This document shows positions 7,401 to 14,776 of a stretch of 15,696 bases of DNA, piece after piece. The DNA lies in NCBI GenBank assembly GCA_031549605.1, contig JAVBPM010000052.1, positions 1 to 15,696 of the forward strand. Reading direction: 5' to 3'. The notes under the pieces were generated by a model. That model was not told where the DNA came from. It did not search any database and saw nothing but the letters and a program-made list of their open reading frames with translations. This stretch comes from WRAI01 sp031549605 (GTDB lineage Bacteria; Bacillota; Clostridia; Oscillospirales; UBA929). Numbering within the stretch: position 1 is the stretch's first letter; every line of letters begins with the position of its first letter. The position numbers were made by a program, and so were the translations under genes.

Positions 7401-9140
7401 TTAGTACCCAGATAGAATGCTGTATACGGCACTATTCATTTTTTCAGAAAGTTTTTTCCCATCGCATGGATAAGGCGGCACCTTCAACTCCAACAATGTG
7501 CCTAGGCAATTGGTCGCATTTGGCGCACAGTTGTTGCACAGGGTTTGACCATAGTATTCAATTTGGCTTGATGGCTTATTATCACGCTCAATTGATATTG
7601 CCGTTTCACTGGAAGTGTCAAACTGGTCTTTAATGCGGTAGATGAAGTGCGCGTTATTCTCCCTCCATTGTCCATTTTGGTATACAGCATTTTTGTCCTT
7701 GAATTCATACCGGCTTGCTACGACGGGAGACGGCCCAAAAGGTTTGTAAATCTTTCCATACCAACCGTGAACATCCAGAAAAAAGCAATCGGTCACCTTG
7801 ACATTCGGATCATTTTTGTACCAGCGCTTTAGTTCTTCATTCAGTGCATATAGTTCCTGATCGTCTGCTCTTGAAAGATTTCCTTTGCCAACTGTTCTAT
7901 TCGTGTTAAAATTTCGGCGGCTAGAAAACTGCGTACTGGTTTTCCAGCTCCGGTTCATATCCCTTGGTGCTACGCCGCACGTTCTTCGCCCCTCGCCCTG
8001 ATGGGTATAACCGTTAAGAATGCCATCGGGGTTGGCGCAGGCGGCGATATGTACACGCCACTTGTTTGCCATATCCCGCTGGTATGGGTTTGGGTTCGCA
8101 TAAAAGAGCTTGTGCAGGTAGTCCACCAAATTGGCCGACACGCGTGTTAGCACCTCACCGTCGGCAGGCCATCCGTCCTCATAGCCGTGCTGGGCAAACA
8201 CCAAACCCAATACCTTTTTTGCATTTGCTGGCCCAAACTGATAGGAGTACAGCGGTCTGCCCAGCGCGCTTGTGCCATACTGCTTGCGGAAATTGCTGCC
8301 GGTTACACCCGTACTGTACTGTACCTTCGGCGTCACTAACTGCGTTAGCGCCGACCCGGACAGATAGCCTCGGCCGCAGGCGCCGCTCATTTCATCCTTG
8401 TTGTACTCAATGTAATAATAGCTACTGGACGCCGTCGGATCTGTCAGAACGGTGAAGCGCGGGGTTATGGATGCTGCGGTAAAGCTCTCAGCACCGGCAT
8501 AAGGCGACCGCTGCAACGGTATTTTTTTACCCGTCACATATCTATTTACCATGTATTCGCGCAATTCCTGCACACCACTGCTTGTTTTACGGCCAGTAGG
8601 CAACGCTCGCGTAACCGAACTCGCCACCATGGAGGAACGAATATAGCCTCGCTTCCAACCTTTGGGTGTCATAAACTCAATGTAGCTTACTTTAGGGCTA
8701 TACATGCCGTTCTGATCTCTGGCCAATACCACTACCGATTCGTTGCTCACACCGCCTACTCGCTCGTAATTTGACGACGCGCCATCTTCTGATATGGCCG
8801 GTCCGCTGAATACAGAGCATGAGCCATTTACCTTGGCCACCTCTTGACCGGTCGTTTTGTATGTGTCCGTGCCATTAATCCACATCGTCTTCCACTTTCC
8901 GCTAATTACTGTGTCGTACTTATTGCGCTTTGCCCCCGTGGCAACCAAAAAGAGCGGTGCATTGTATTCGACCGTATAGGATGCGTTCGGGTACGGCTCC
9001 GTCTCATATCCGGCAGCCCTTTTGTTGGTGCGATACAGCGCCTTATTGTATTGATTGCTCCCCGCCGCCCCAACAATCGGCGGCGTTGCTGGCGGCAGCT
9101 CGATGTTGATAACCTCGACCTGCACGCTGGCATCGCTCAC
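7401..9140 (-). CDS. Phage-type M14 zinc carboxypeptidase with SH3-like domains
   Basis: Predicted zinc peptidase acting on peptidoglycan peptides. In the 579-residue frame from the GTG at 9140: a linker VINIELPPATPPIVG (about 10-24); SH3-like segments (about 50-175 and 225-270); then an M14 domain (about 280-579). M14 residues seen: zinc ligands H318 and E321 (QHGYEDGW) and H458 (LDVHGW); substrate-binding NPDG (370-373) and N396-R397 (RDMNRSW); catalytic E551 (LLELKVP). All key residues are present, so it should be active. There is no signal peptide, which fits virion delivery. The start is doubtful: no ribosome site precedes the GTG, and the frame is open without interruption back to the TAA of the Ig gene, 13 codons upstream. 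It may be the C-terminal half of a split or readthrough fusion. The catalytic part looks more AT-rich than its N-terminal part. Confidence 0.85.
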   Translation of the reverse strand: MSDASVQVEVINIELPPATPPIVGAAGSNQYNKALYRTNKRAAGYETEPYPNASYTVEYNAPLFLVATGAKRNKYDTVISGKWKTMWINGTDTYKTTGQEVAKVNGSCSVFSGPAISEDGASSNYERVGGVSNESVVVLARDQNGMYSPKVSYIEFMTPKGWKRGYIRSSMVASSVTRALPTGRKTSSGVQELREYMVNRYVTGKKIPLQRSPYAGAESFTAASITPRFTVLTDPTASSSYYYIEYNKDEMSGACGRGYLSGSALTQLVTPKVQYSTGVTGSNFRKQYGTSALGRPLYSYQFGPANAKKVLGLVFAQHGYEDGWPADGEVLTRVSANLVDYLHKLFYANPNPYQRDMANKWRVHIAACANPDGILNGYTHQGEGRRTCGVAPRDMNRSWKTSTQFSSRRNFNTNRTVGKGNLSRADDQELYALNEELKRWYKNDPNVKVTDCFFLDVHGWYGKIYKPFGPSPVVASRYEFKDKNAVYQNGQWRENNAHFIYRIKDQFDTSSETAISIERDNKPSSQIEYYGQTLCNNCAPNATNCLGTLLELKVPPYPCDGKKLSEKMNSAVYSILSGY

Positions 9141-9179
9141 CCAACCCGCCGCCGTGCCGCCCGACTTTGGGAATACGCC

Positions 9180-11312
9180 TTACCACACCGACGCGCCGGT
9201 GCTGTTGCGCTCGCTCCACAGCAGCTGGCACGGCCCGGCGACCGTGATGCCGTAGAACTGGTGCTGCACTAACTCAGGGCTTTTGGAAATAGCCGTGCCG
9301 CCCGTGACCGTTGACACCAACCGACCGCGCTTAATGGCAAATCGCTTCAAATTTGGTTCAACACCCCAGCGGTCTATGATCGCCACCTCGGTCAGCGCCT
9401 TGTCTGTCAGCGTCAGCACGCCGCCACTGGTCACGCTCGCACCCGGTGTCAGACATTCCCATACCACGGGCGTTTCGGTCAGGTCCGACGGATTCAGCGC
9501 GTGCAGCTGCGTCTCATTGTCGGCGTACACCAACTCCGGCCCAAACTGAAACCGCGGCCCGCCGCCACTGACCGTAACAACAGTGCTGGCGGTTTTACCG
9601 CCCAGCTCGGCTATCACGGTAATCGTCCCCTGTTCACAGGGCACGAAGCTTCCGCTGTCCGGCTGATAGACGGCTATCCCGCCCTCGAAACGGATGACTG
9701 GCTGTGGCAGTTCCTCACCGTCGTCCGGGCTGGTGATGTCCACTGTCAGCATCACAAAGTCTCTGATTCGGGCCGTCGGGGCGGCGCTGATGCTAAACTG
9801 CACCTCGGGCCGTACCTTCACCGTCAGCTTGCCGCTCCAGCCGTTGCCCATGGCAGTGACCGTTGCGGTGCCGGCGGCGTGAGCCGTCAGCACCGGCTCA
9901 CCCTGCTCATTATACGCGACGCCGGCGATGGTCTCGTCATCGACCATCCAATGGTCAATCTCAGCGGCCGCTCCGTCGCCCAGCGTGGCGACAATTGGCA
10001 TCGACTGCCCCACAAAGGGTTGGCCCTGCGGCAGCTCGACGGTCAGACCCAGCTTCTCATAGACCTGCAATGTCAGACTGGCGCTGACGCCGCCGACTGT
10101 GGCCACAATTTCATGCTCACCCGGCTGCGTCGCCGGCCAGCAGGCATTGTTGCCCACCGGTGCGCCGTCGCAGGTGATTACGACGTCTGTCGCGCCCTTG
10201 TCGGCGTTTTGCGGCTCAATCTCGACGCTAAACTGCACCAATTCATCGCGCAGCACATAGGGTCGGTCGACCGACAGCGTCACACGCTCGACCGGCAACT
10301 TGCTGGTTTGCAGCCTCACCAGCCAGACGCGGTGGCCCGGTCGCACCAGCGGCAGATAGAATGCACCGTTGGCGTTGACGGTGTAGCGTCCGGCGCTTTG
10401 GTTCCACGCCACGCACGGGCTGACGATGGGCTGCCAGCAGTCGTTTTCGCTGTCAAACGACAGCTCGGGCAGCTGCTCGAGTAGCTGCTCATGGGTAAAG
10501 GTGTTGCCGATTTGATAGGTTGCCGGCCCCTCAATCACGCGCTCGGCCTTGACAACACAGACACTGGCGACCGCCTTGCCGCCGCGTGTCCAAACCGTGA
10601 CATTGGTGCGGCCGGGCGCACGGGCCGTCAGCCGTCCGCTGTCGTCCAGCTCGCAGACGCCCTCCTTGGAATAGCGCGCCGACAGCGTCACGCCCTGTGG
10701 CGGTGCCAGCAGCTGCATCGACGCGCCGACAGGCAGCGCAATGGTGGCGTCGCCGCCGACCAGCACCGGCTCAATGGGCAGCACCGCCGACGCGCTGACC
10801 GATAGCACACGTGACGCAACCGTCAGCCCGTCAATGGCCGCCGTCAGGGTGATAACGCCCGTCTTGTGCGCCCTCACGACGCCGCGGGCGTCAATGGCCG
10901 CCACGGCGGGATCAGAGGACAGCCAGCTCAGCTCATAATCGGGATGCACGGCCTTGGTGCCGCTGAGCCACGCGGCATTGACGCCGCCGACCTCCATCAC
11001 ATCCGACTTGAGCCCAATGTCTAGCCGTCCCAGCTGCTGATAGGTCGCCTTGACCTCAACGGCAGCACTGCCCGACACCTCGCCGCATTGACAGACAATG
11101 ACAGCGACGCCGTAAGCCTTGGCCGTCAGCGTGCCAAACTCGTCAACCTCGCAGACATAGGGATCGGTGCTGTACCATTCCAGCGCTTCAGCCTCGGCGC
11201 CTTCGGGCAGCACGGTGGCCGTCGCGCAGGCCACGGGGTCGGTCAGCGTCAGCTCACTTTTGGTCAAGCTGACCTCAATGCCCTCCGGCATCATGGTGGT
11301 GGTTTCTTCCAT
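9180..11312 (-). CDS. Large Ig-like (BIG2-type) repeat protein of the prophage tail region
   Basis: The ATG at 11312 has AAGGAGG upstream at good spacing. The 710-residue protein has no signal peptide or membrane segment. It is made of successive Ig-like beta domains of about 80-90 residues. The first three (about 8-90, 95-175, 180-255) show BIG2 signatures such as WYSTDPYVCEVDEFGTLTAK, LSWLSSDPAVAAIDARGVV and ELDDSGRLTARAPG. Further Ig-type domains cover about 340-590, and the C-terminus ends KSPELVQHQFYGITVAGP...GASVW. Such proteins are usually virion or tail-tip adhesins, or surface-binding parts. The stop is TAA, after which the same frame continues through GVFPKSGGTAAGW into the carboxypeptidase. 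The duplicated 3' end at 5952-6072 shows this region has been copied. Position after the tail tube fits a tail-tip role, but tape-measure and baseplate genes are missing. Confidence 0.8.
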   Translation of the reverse strand: MEETTTMMPEGIEVSLTKSELTLTDPVACATATVLPEGAEAEALEWYSTDPYVCEVDEFGTLTAKAYGVAVIVCQCGEVSGSAAVEVKATYQQLGRLDIGLKSDVMEVGGVNAAWLSGTKAVHPDYELSWLSSDPAVAAIDARGVVRAHKTGVITLTAAIDGLTVASRVLSVSASAVLPIEPVLVGGDATIALPVGASMQLLAPPQGVTLSARYSKEGVCELDDSGRLTARAPGRTNVTVWTRGGKAVASVCVVKAERVIEGPATYQIGNTFTHEQLLEQLPELSFDSENDCWQPIVSPCVAWNQSAGRYTVNANGAFYLPLVRPGHRVWLVRLQTSKLPVERVTLSVDRPYVLRDELVQFSVEIEPQNADKGATDVVITCDGAPVGNNACWPATQPGEHEIVATVGGVSASLTLQVYEKLGLTVELPQGQPFVGQSMPIVATLGDGAAAEIDHWMVDDETIAGVAYNEQGEPVLTAHAAGTATVTAMGNGWSGKLTVKVRPEVQFSISAAPTARIRDFVMLTVDITSPDDGEELPQPVIRFEGGIAVYQPDSGSFVPCEQGTITVIAELGGKTASTVVTVSGGGPRFQFGPELVYADNETQLHALNPSDLTETPVVWECLTPGASVTSGGVLTLTDKALTEVAIIDRWGVEPNLKRFAIKRGRLVSTVTGGTAISKSPELVQHQFYGITVAGPCQLLWSERNSTGASVW

Positions 11313-11359
11313 GGTGACCCTCCTTATCGCAGTTCAACGCGCCAGCCGCGCGATGGCAA

Positions 11360-11740
11360 AAGGCTTTAGGCGGCTAGAACCATGCTATCGGTCGTCGCCG
11401 CCCAAACCCTAACGGCTGCTGGCAATAGGCGACTGCAAAAACAGTCGAAAACTCAGAACAGCCACAGGCCGTTGCGACGACCCGTGGCTATTCCGAGTCT
11501 TTCACATGCTTTTTGCCGTCACCTTTTGCGTATCGCTAAGGGTTCAGGCGGCTCAAGCCATGCTATCGGCACTCGCCGCCTAAAGCCTAACCGCCGCTGG
11601 CAGTCACGCTTGGACAGAACACCTTACAAACACGAATCGTCCACCGTGACATTGCGATGCCACAGCGGCCAATCCCTGTTTGCTTGTGTTCTGCCAAGAC
11701 GTTCAGCTGCGGCGCTAAGGCTTCAGGCGGCTCAAGCCAT
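11360..11740. repeat. Structured 178-bp repeat array A
   Basis: Non-coding tandem array. The unit has part X, a 10-bp stem around a loop of about 22 bases containing AAGCCAT or a variant, and part Y, a long imperfect palindrome of about 90 bases with a TGCG apical loop. X copies: 11365-11374/11397-11406; 11543-11552/11575-11584; and a half copy at 11722-11731. Spacing is 178 and 179 bases. Y copies lie at about 11429-11519 and 11609-11698, with TGCG loops at 11473 and 11653. A 23-base stretch at 11518-11540 recurs exactly in array B. It lies between the tail-tube and Ig genes, where tail chaperones and tape measure would be expected, and its last X overlaps the end of the tail-tube gene. No protein is encoded convincingly; short open frames here are by-products of the repeat. 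Confidence 0.85.
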
Positions 11741-12205
11741 TTTCGTAAACACCGGCTTGCCATCCGTCAGCGTGGCTTTGCCCTGGGTCGGCGTGCCGCG
11801 CTGGGCCAGTGTGAAGGTCAGCACGCCCGAGGCGATGTTGTAGCTGTCGACAGTGACCAGCACGTCGGTCATGGTGGCGACCTGCGCGGCGCCCTCCTGC
11901 TGCTGGTAGACCCTAAGCGCCTTGGTGACCGCGGCGCTGCCAACGGCCTGCTTGACGTAGAGGTCAAAAACATAGTCGTACACGGCGTCGCCGACGTAGG
12001 CGGTCAGCGGCATCGACGTGCTGGGCTTGTAGGCCTCCAGCTCGTCGGTGGGCGCGCTGTCCTCGATGTAGTCAAAGGTGGTAATCTTGGCGTTCATGGT
12101 GTCGGTCCACTCAACGCTCTTGCCGACACGCGCCCAGTTGGGCGTGGCATCGGCGGGCTTGGTGTTCAAAAAGAGATAGTTAAGATACTTTTTCGTCTTT
12201 TCCAT
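11732..12205 (-). CDS. Phage major tail (tube) protein
   Basis: Structural tube subunit of a non-contractile tail. The ATG at 12205 follows directly on the upstream stop (TAA then ATG), and its ribosome site GGAGG sits inside the last codons of the previous gene, implying coupled translation. The 157 residues show the usual pattern of Firmicutes phage tube proteins: YLNYLFLN, WARVGKSVEWTDTMNAKITTFD, TDELEAYKPS, YDYVFDLYVKQAVG, VTKALRVYQQ, VLVTVDSYNIASG, TFTLAQRGTPTQGKATLTDG. The length is close to normal for the family. The final codons (Met-Ala-stop, 11732-11740) are provided by the array A repeat, so the original C-terminus may have been replaced by a few residues. Confidence 0.85.
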   Translation of the reverse strand: MEKTKKYLNYLFLNTKPADATPNWARVGKSVEWTDTMNAKITTFDYIEDSAPTDELEAYKPSTSMPLTAYVGDAVYDYVFDLYVKQAVGSAAVTKALRVYQQQEGAAQVATMTDVLVTVDSYNIASGVLTFTLAQRGTPTQGKATLTDGKPVFTKMA

Positions 12206-12637
12206 TTACATTTCCTCCATATAGGTAATAGCCGCCGGAAAGCTCAGCACAGCGCGGCTGCCGTCGGCGGCGGTCGCCGCAATTTGCGGCATGTTGGCGA
12301 GGTTGACCAGCTCGTAGCCGCAGCAGCGCGGCCCGAAATCGGGGTAGCTGCGCGCGCGCTGCTGCTGCTCAATCCAGTCCTGCCAGCCGCGCATGGCGGC
12401 CATCGCCGCCAGATTAAGCTGGTCGTGCGTCTGCGACAGCGGCACCTGCAGCTTGAGCACAAAGGTGTACTTGCCCACGCGGCTGCCGTCGAGATGCTCA
12501 ACGGTGTACGCGGTGTCGGGCACGGGCACGACGGCGGCGGCATACAGCTCGTCCTGCAAAAAGCAAAACAGCGGCAGCCGTTGCAGCTCTTGGTTTTGCA
12601 GCAGCCAGTCGTAGACTGCCTTGTCCTTGTTGTTCAT
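12206..12637 (-). CDS. Tail-terminator-like / minor tail protein
   Basis: The ATG at 12637 is preceded by AGGAG at seven bases. The 143-residue protein has features seen in the gene that sits just before the tube gene in many Clostridia siphophages: a helical start (AVYDWLLQNQELQRLPLF), EHLDGSRVGKYTFVLKLQVPLSQ, NLAAMAAMRGWQDWIEQQQR, SYPDFGPRCCGYELVNLANMP and a final FPAAITYMEEM strand. Proteins in this place cap the tail tube and fix its length. The assignment rests on pattern and gene order. It ends one base before the tube gene start. Confidence 0.65.
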   Translation of the reverse strand: MNNKDKAVYDWLLQNQELQRLPLFCFLQDELYAAAVVPVPDTAYTVEHLDGSRVGKYTFVLKLQVPLSQTHDQLNLAAMAAMRGWQDWIEQQQRARSYPDFGPRCCGYELVNLANMPQIAATAADGSRAVLSFPAAITYMEEM

Positions 12638-12649
12638 GGCGTTCTCCTG

Positions 12650-12985
12650 TTACGTGTTGGTTTGATAGGGTCGAATCAGCGCGTCGAGTCGACCCGCCAG
12701 CTTGGCAGCGTCGCTCCACGCGGCGGTCGCCAGCGGGTGCTTGTCCTTGTGAAAATGCAGGCTGCCGCCGTCGTAGACGCGCGCGGCGTAGGGCGCGTTG
12801 TAGGCAATCACCGCCGCCAGCGGGCCGTTGGCTTCAACAGCCACGTCACCGGCCAGCCGACCCGTGTCCATCGGCACAAAGGGGTCGCACAACGCGCGCC
12901 AGCCGTCGGCCAGCGCCAGCGCCAGCCCGTCCCGCTTGCCGACAACGCAGCGACCGTCGACCTCGGCGCTAACCGTTACGGTCAT
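12650..12985 (-). CDS. Minor capsid / HK97 gp10-like head-tail joining protein
   Basis: The start is the ATG at 12985, which overlaps the previous gene's stop as ATGA; a longer open frame upstream is antisense noise. The 111 residues include MTVTVSAEVDG, FVPMDTGRLAGDV, AVIAYNAPYAARVYDG, HFHKDKHPLATAAWSDAAK and a terminal helix. The P.DTG.L...V and YNAPYA..VY motifs match the minor-capsid/gp10-like family placed between the head-closure and tail-terminator genes. Likely role: joining the neck to the tail. Confidence 0.7.
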   Translation of the reverse strand: MTVTVSAEVDGRCVVGKRDGLALALADGWRALCDPFVPMDTGRLAGDVAVEANGPLAAVIAYNAPYAARVYDGGSLHFHKDKHPLATAAWSDAAKLAGRLDALIRPYQTNT

Positions 12986-13410
12986 ACGCCCACCACCTTC
13001 AGGTGTCGGCCACGCCGCTGCGGCTGCAGCCGGTCGTCCACGACGCGCACGGTAAAGGCGTCGGCGCCCAGCGCCGCTTTCAGCGCGGCGACCGACCGGC
13101 TGTCGCCGACCCAGTCGCCGCGCGCAATGACGTCGCCCGGCTGCATGGTAAAGTTCGCGGCACGCGTGGCGTCGTCGGCAACCCGCCATTCGTTGGGCGG
13201 CATGTAGTTGAGGGCTTGCCAGCACAGCTCCGGCTCACCAATCAGCAGCGTAACGCCGCCGTCGGCCAGCGCCGAAGTGCCGTCGACCGCACGGCCGACA
13301 TGGCCCTGCCACGCGCAGCTACGCACAACACTCGCGACCCAGCGGTCGCAGCGCGTAGCCGGGTCAACACAGCGGTTAAACACCGTCACGGTGTCAAAAG
13401 CGCCGTGCAT
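12982..13410 (-). CDS. Neck / head-closure-like phage protein (resembles DUF6751)
   Basis: The ATG at 13410 lies two bases after the stop of the preceding gene (a GTG at 13416, overlapping that stop, is an alternative). The 142 residues read HGAFDTVTVFNRCVDPATRC near the start, then SVVRSCAWQGHV, FTMQPGDVIARGDWVGD, FTVRVVDDRLQPQRRGRHLK and VVGV at the end. The TVFN..D..TR.D.W opening, central W.G, GD.I..G and HLKVVG ending match a family of small Clostridia phage neck proteins that I recall as DUF6751. By gene order it fills the head-closure position after the gp6-like connector. Its stop overlaps the next start. Confidence 0.65.
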   Translation of the reverse strand: MHGAFDTVTVFNRCVDPATRCDRWVASVVRSCAWQGHVGRAVDGTSALADGGVTLLIGEPELCWQALNYMPPNEWRVADDATRAANFTMQPGDVIARGDWVGDSRSVAALKAALGADAFTVRVVDDRLQPQRRGRHLKVVGV

Positions 13411-13412
13411 GG

Positions 13413-13763
13413 TCACACCCCGCGATAGAGCTGCGCCTGCGTAAAATACAGCCGCAGCAGCGCGCCCACCTTCTGCTGCAGCGAGACGGTGACCGTCTTG
13501 CTGGGCAGACCGTAGGTCTCGGAATATTGCCCGTTGGTGTACGACATCAGCGCGCGGTTAAGCTGCTTTTCGTCGTTGTGCAGCAAATCCACCAGCTCGC
13601 ACAGCCCGCGCCGATGCGTGTCGGTGATGTCGGCGTCGACCAGCCGTTCAAAGGTGTACAGCCGCGCGTACTGCTCGGCCATCAGCGCCCAGCGCTCGAA
13701 TTCAGGCTCGGCCACGGCGTTGTGGCCGTTTTGCGTGTACTGCTCAAAAGAGAGGTAGGCCAC
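13413..13763 (-). CDS. gp6-like head-tail connector
   Basis: The GTG at 13763 is chosen as start because GGAGGT lies six bases upstream; a longer frame upstream overlaps the capsid gene in another frame and has a Cys/Arg/Pro-rich nonsense composition. The 116-residue protein is mostly helical: AYLSFEQYTQNG, EPEFERWALMAEQYARLYTF, DITDTHRRGLCELVDLL, NRALMSYTNGQYSETYG, KTVTVSLQQKVGALLRLYF. It fits the small adaptor that docks on the portal ring and starts the neck. It follows the capsid gene by 13 bases, the normal place for this protein. Confidence 0.75.
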   Translation of the reverse strand: MAYLSFEQYTQNGHNAVAEPEFERWALMAEQYARLYTFERLVDADITDTHRRGLCELVDLLHNDEKQLNRALMSYTNGQYSETYGLPSKTVTVSLQQKVGALLRLYFTQAQLYRGV

Positions 13764-13776
13764 AAAGCCACCTCCC

Positions 13777-14610
13777 TTAGGCCGCGACCTTGTAAATGAG
13801 GTCGGGCATGACGGCGGCCGCGCCGTAGTAGTAAAAGAGCGAGACGGCATAGGCCTCGGACAGCGGAATCTTCTCGGCGGTGTAAGCGCGCGGCAGCACG
13901 GGCAGCGCGACAGCGCCGTCAACCATGCCAATCATCTTGGCGGTGGCAGGCAGATAGACCGAGCTAAAGACCTTGACGCCGTGGAACAAGCCGCACTCAG
14001 GCGCGCCGCTGTCGATGTTGGCGTTGGTGACGTGATCCAAAGCATTTCTAAGCTTGCCGTACTCGGCGGTGTTGAGCACGATGCTAATCATGTCGCGGTC
14101 AACGCCGTCGACGTAGTCGTTCTTGGTCGTCTCAATCTTCTGAATCAGCTGCTCCAGCTGCTCGGCGATGTCGGTGCCGGTCAGCGTCGCGGCGGTACCG
14201 GCAGCGGCGGCGGTGGTGAAAAAGGCGCGCTCCAGCTCACGCACCATCGTCTTCTGGTGGTTGAGGCTGCGGTTTTTCAGCAGGCCGTCAACGCCGTAGA
14301 ACAGCGTGTCCTTCTCCTCGATTTCCTCGACGATTTCGCGGTCGACGTTGAGCGAGACGGCGACCGGCTTGGCGACCAGCGCCGCGCCCTTGCCACCGGC
14401 GCGCGCCGTGCCGTAGGCGCTCGACTTGGCGTTGGCAAAGCGCTTGGCCTCCACCGTGCCGCTGGCGGGGTCGCCCGACAGGTCTTTGTTTTTCAGCAGC
14501 GCCGAAACGGTGTTTTTCTGCACGCCGTCAATGACAGCGCCGTACAGCTCGGACAAGTAGTCCTTACCGGCGGTATCGAGCAGAATGTTAAGTGAATTGA
14601 TGCGAGACAT
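13777..14610 (-). CDS. Phage major capsid protein
   Basis: Two in-frame ATGs (14616 and 14610) follow an AAAGGAG site. The second is preferred because it gives eight-base spacing instead of two. The 277-residue product has the expected HK97-type major capsid features: an N-terminal arm, KPVAVSLNVDREIVEEIEEK, a long helix NHQKTMVRELERAFFTTAAA, a spine-like helix DIAEQLEQLIQKIE, SIVLNTAEYGKLRNALDHV, FHGVKVFSSVYLPATAKMIG, and a C-terminal AYAVSLFYYYGAAAVMPDLI strand. Length fits the shorter capsid proteins of Firmicutes siphophages. It lies after the scaffold gene and before the neck genes, the normal order. No protease domain or gene is seen. Confidence 0.85.
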   Translation of the reverse strand: MSRINSLNILLDTAGKDYLSELYGAVIDGVQKNTVSALLKNKDLSGDPASGTVEAKRFANAKSSAYGTARAGGKGAALVAKPVAVSLNVDREIVEEIEEKDTLFYGVDGLLKNRSLNHQKTMVRELERAFFTTAAAAGTAATLTGTDIAEQLEQLIQKIETTKNDYVDGVDRDMISIVLNTAEYGKLRNALDHVTNANIDSGAPECGLFHGVKVFSSVYLPATAKMIGMVDGAVALPVLPRAYTAEKIPLSEAYAVSLFYYYGAAAVMPDLIYKVAA

Positions 14611-14725
14611 GTTCATTTCTCCTTTTTTCTTTCGTTTTGTGGTTGGTTTCCGGGGTTCAGCGATACAACGGTTTTACGCCCCGTCATGGCAAAGGGTGCT
14701 GGGGTTTGGCTTTGGGTACGGCCTG

Positions 14726-14771
14726 CGGGGGCGTTACTTTCTTGCCGCGCAGCAAGAAAGTGACGCCCCCG
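14726..14771. repeat. Long REP-like hairpin between scaffold and capsid genes
   Basis: Arms 14726-14744 and 14753-14771 (19 bases each; core GTTACTTTCTTG / CAAGAAAGTGAC) pair with one G-T wobble and an 8-base CCGCGCAG loop. No U-tract follows, so it is not an ordinary terminator. It may lower read-through, stabilise the capsid transcript's 5' end, or be a genome-wide REP-like repeat. The rest of 14623-14725 shows no gene. Confidence 0.75.
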
Positions 14772-14776
14772 TATCA

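Noticed and set aside
5465..9140. Diversity-generating retroelement with template and variable copies
   Set aside because: Differences between the two SH3 copies are not concentrated at adenines, and no reverse transcriptase gene is present in the window.
9180..9182. Stop codon reassignment (TAA read as an amino acid throughout)
   Set aside because: TAA is the natural stop of several other genes here, including the capsid gene (13777) and the gene ending at 3936, so only local readthrough or a mutation is reasonable.
9501..10484. A 327-codon + strand frame opposite the Ig gene
   Set aside because: Composition is biased and no ribosome site is seen. The opposite strand encodes clear Ig-like domains in a longer frame.
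11360..11740. Integron attC sites or a CRISPR array
   Set aside because: The unit has palindromes and regular spacing, but no attC-type GTTRRRY/RYYYAAC core pair, no cassette genes between units, and no constant repeat with unrelated spacers.
11657..13207. A 516-codon open frame on the + strand across the tail and neck genes
   Set aside because: It is antisense to several well-supported phage genes with ribosome sites and coupled starts. Its His/Arg/Val/Gly-rich composition is typical of a GC-rich shadow frame.
13764..13931. Longer N-terminus for the head-tail connector
   Set aside because: The upstream part overlaps the capsid gene and is Cys/Arg/Pro-rich. A GGAGGT site directly supports the GTG at 13763.
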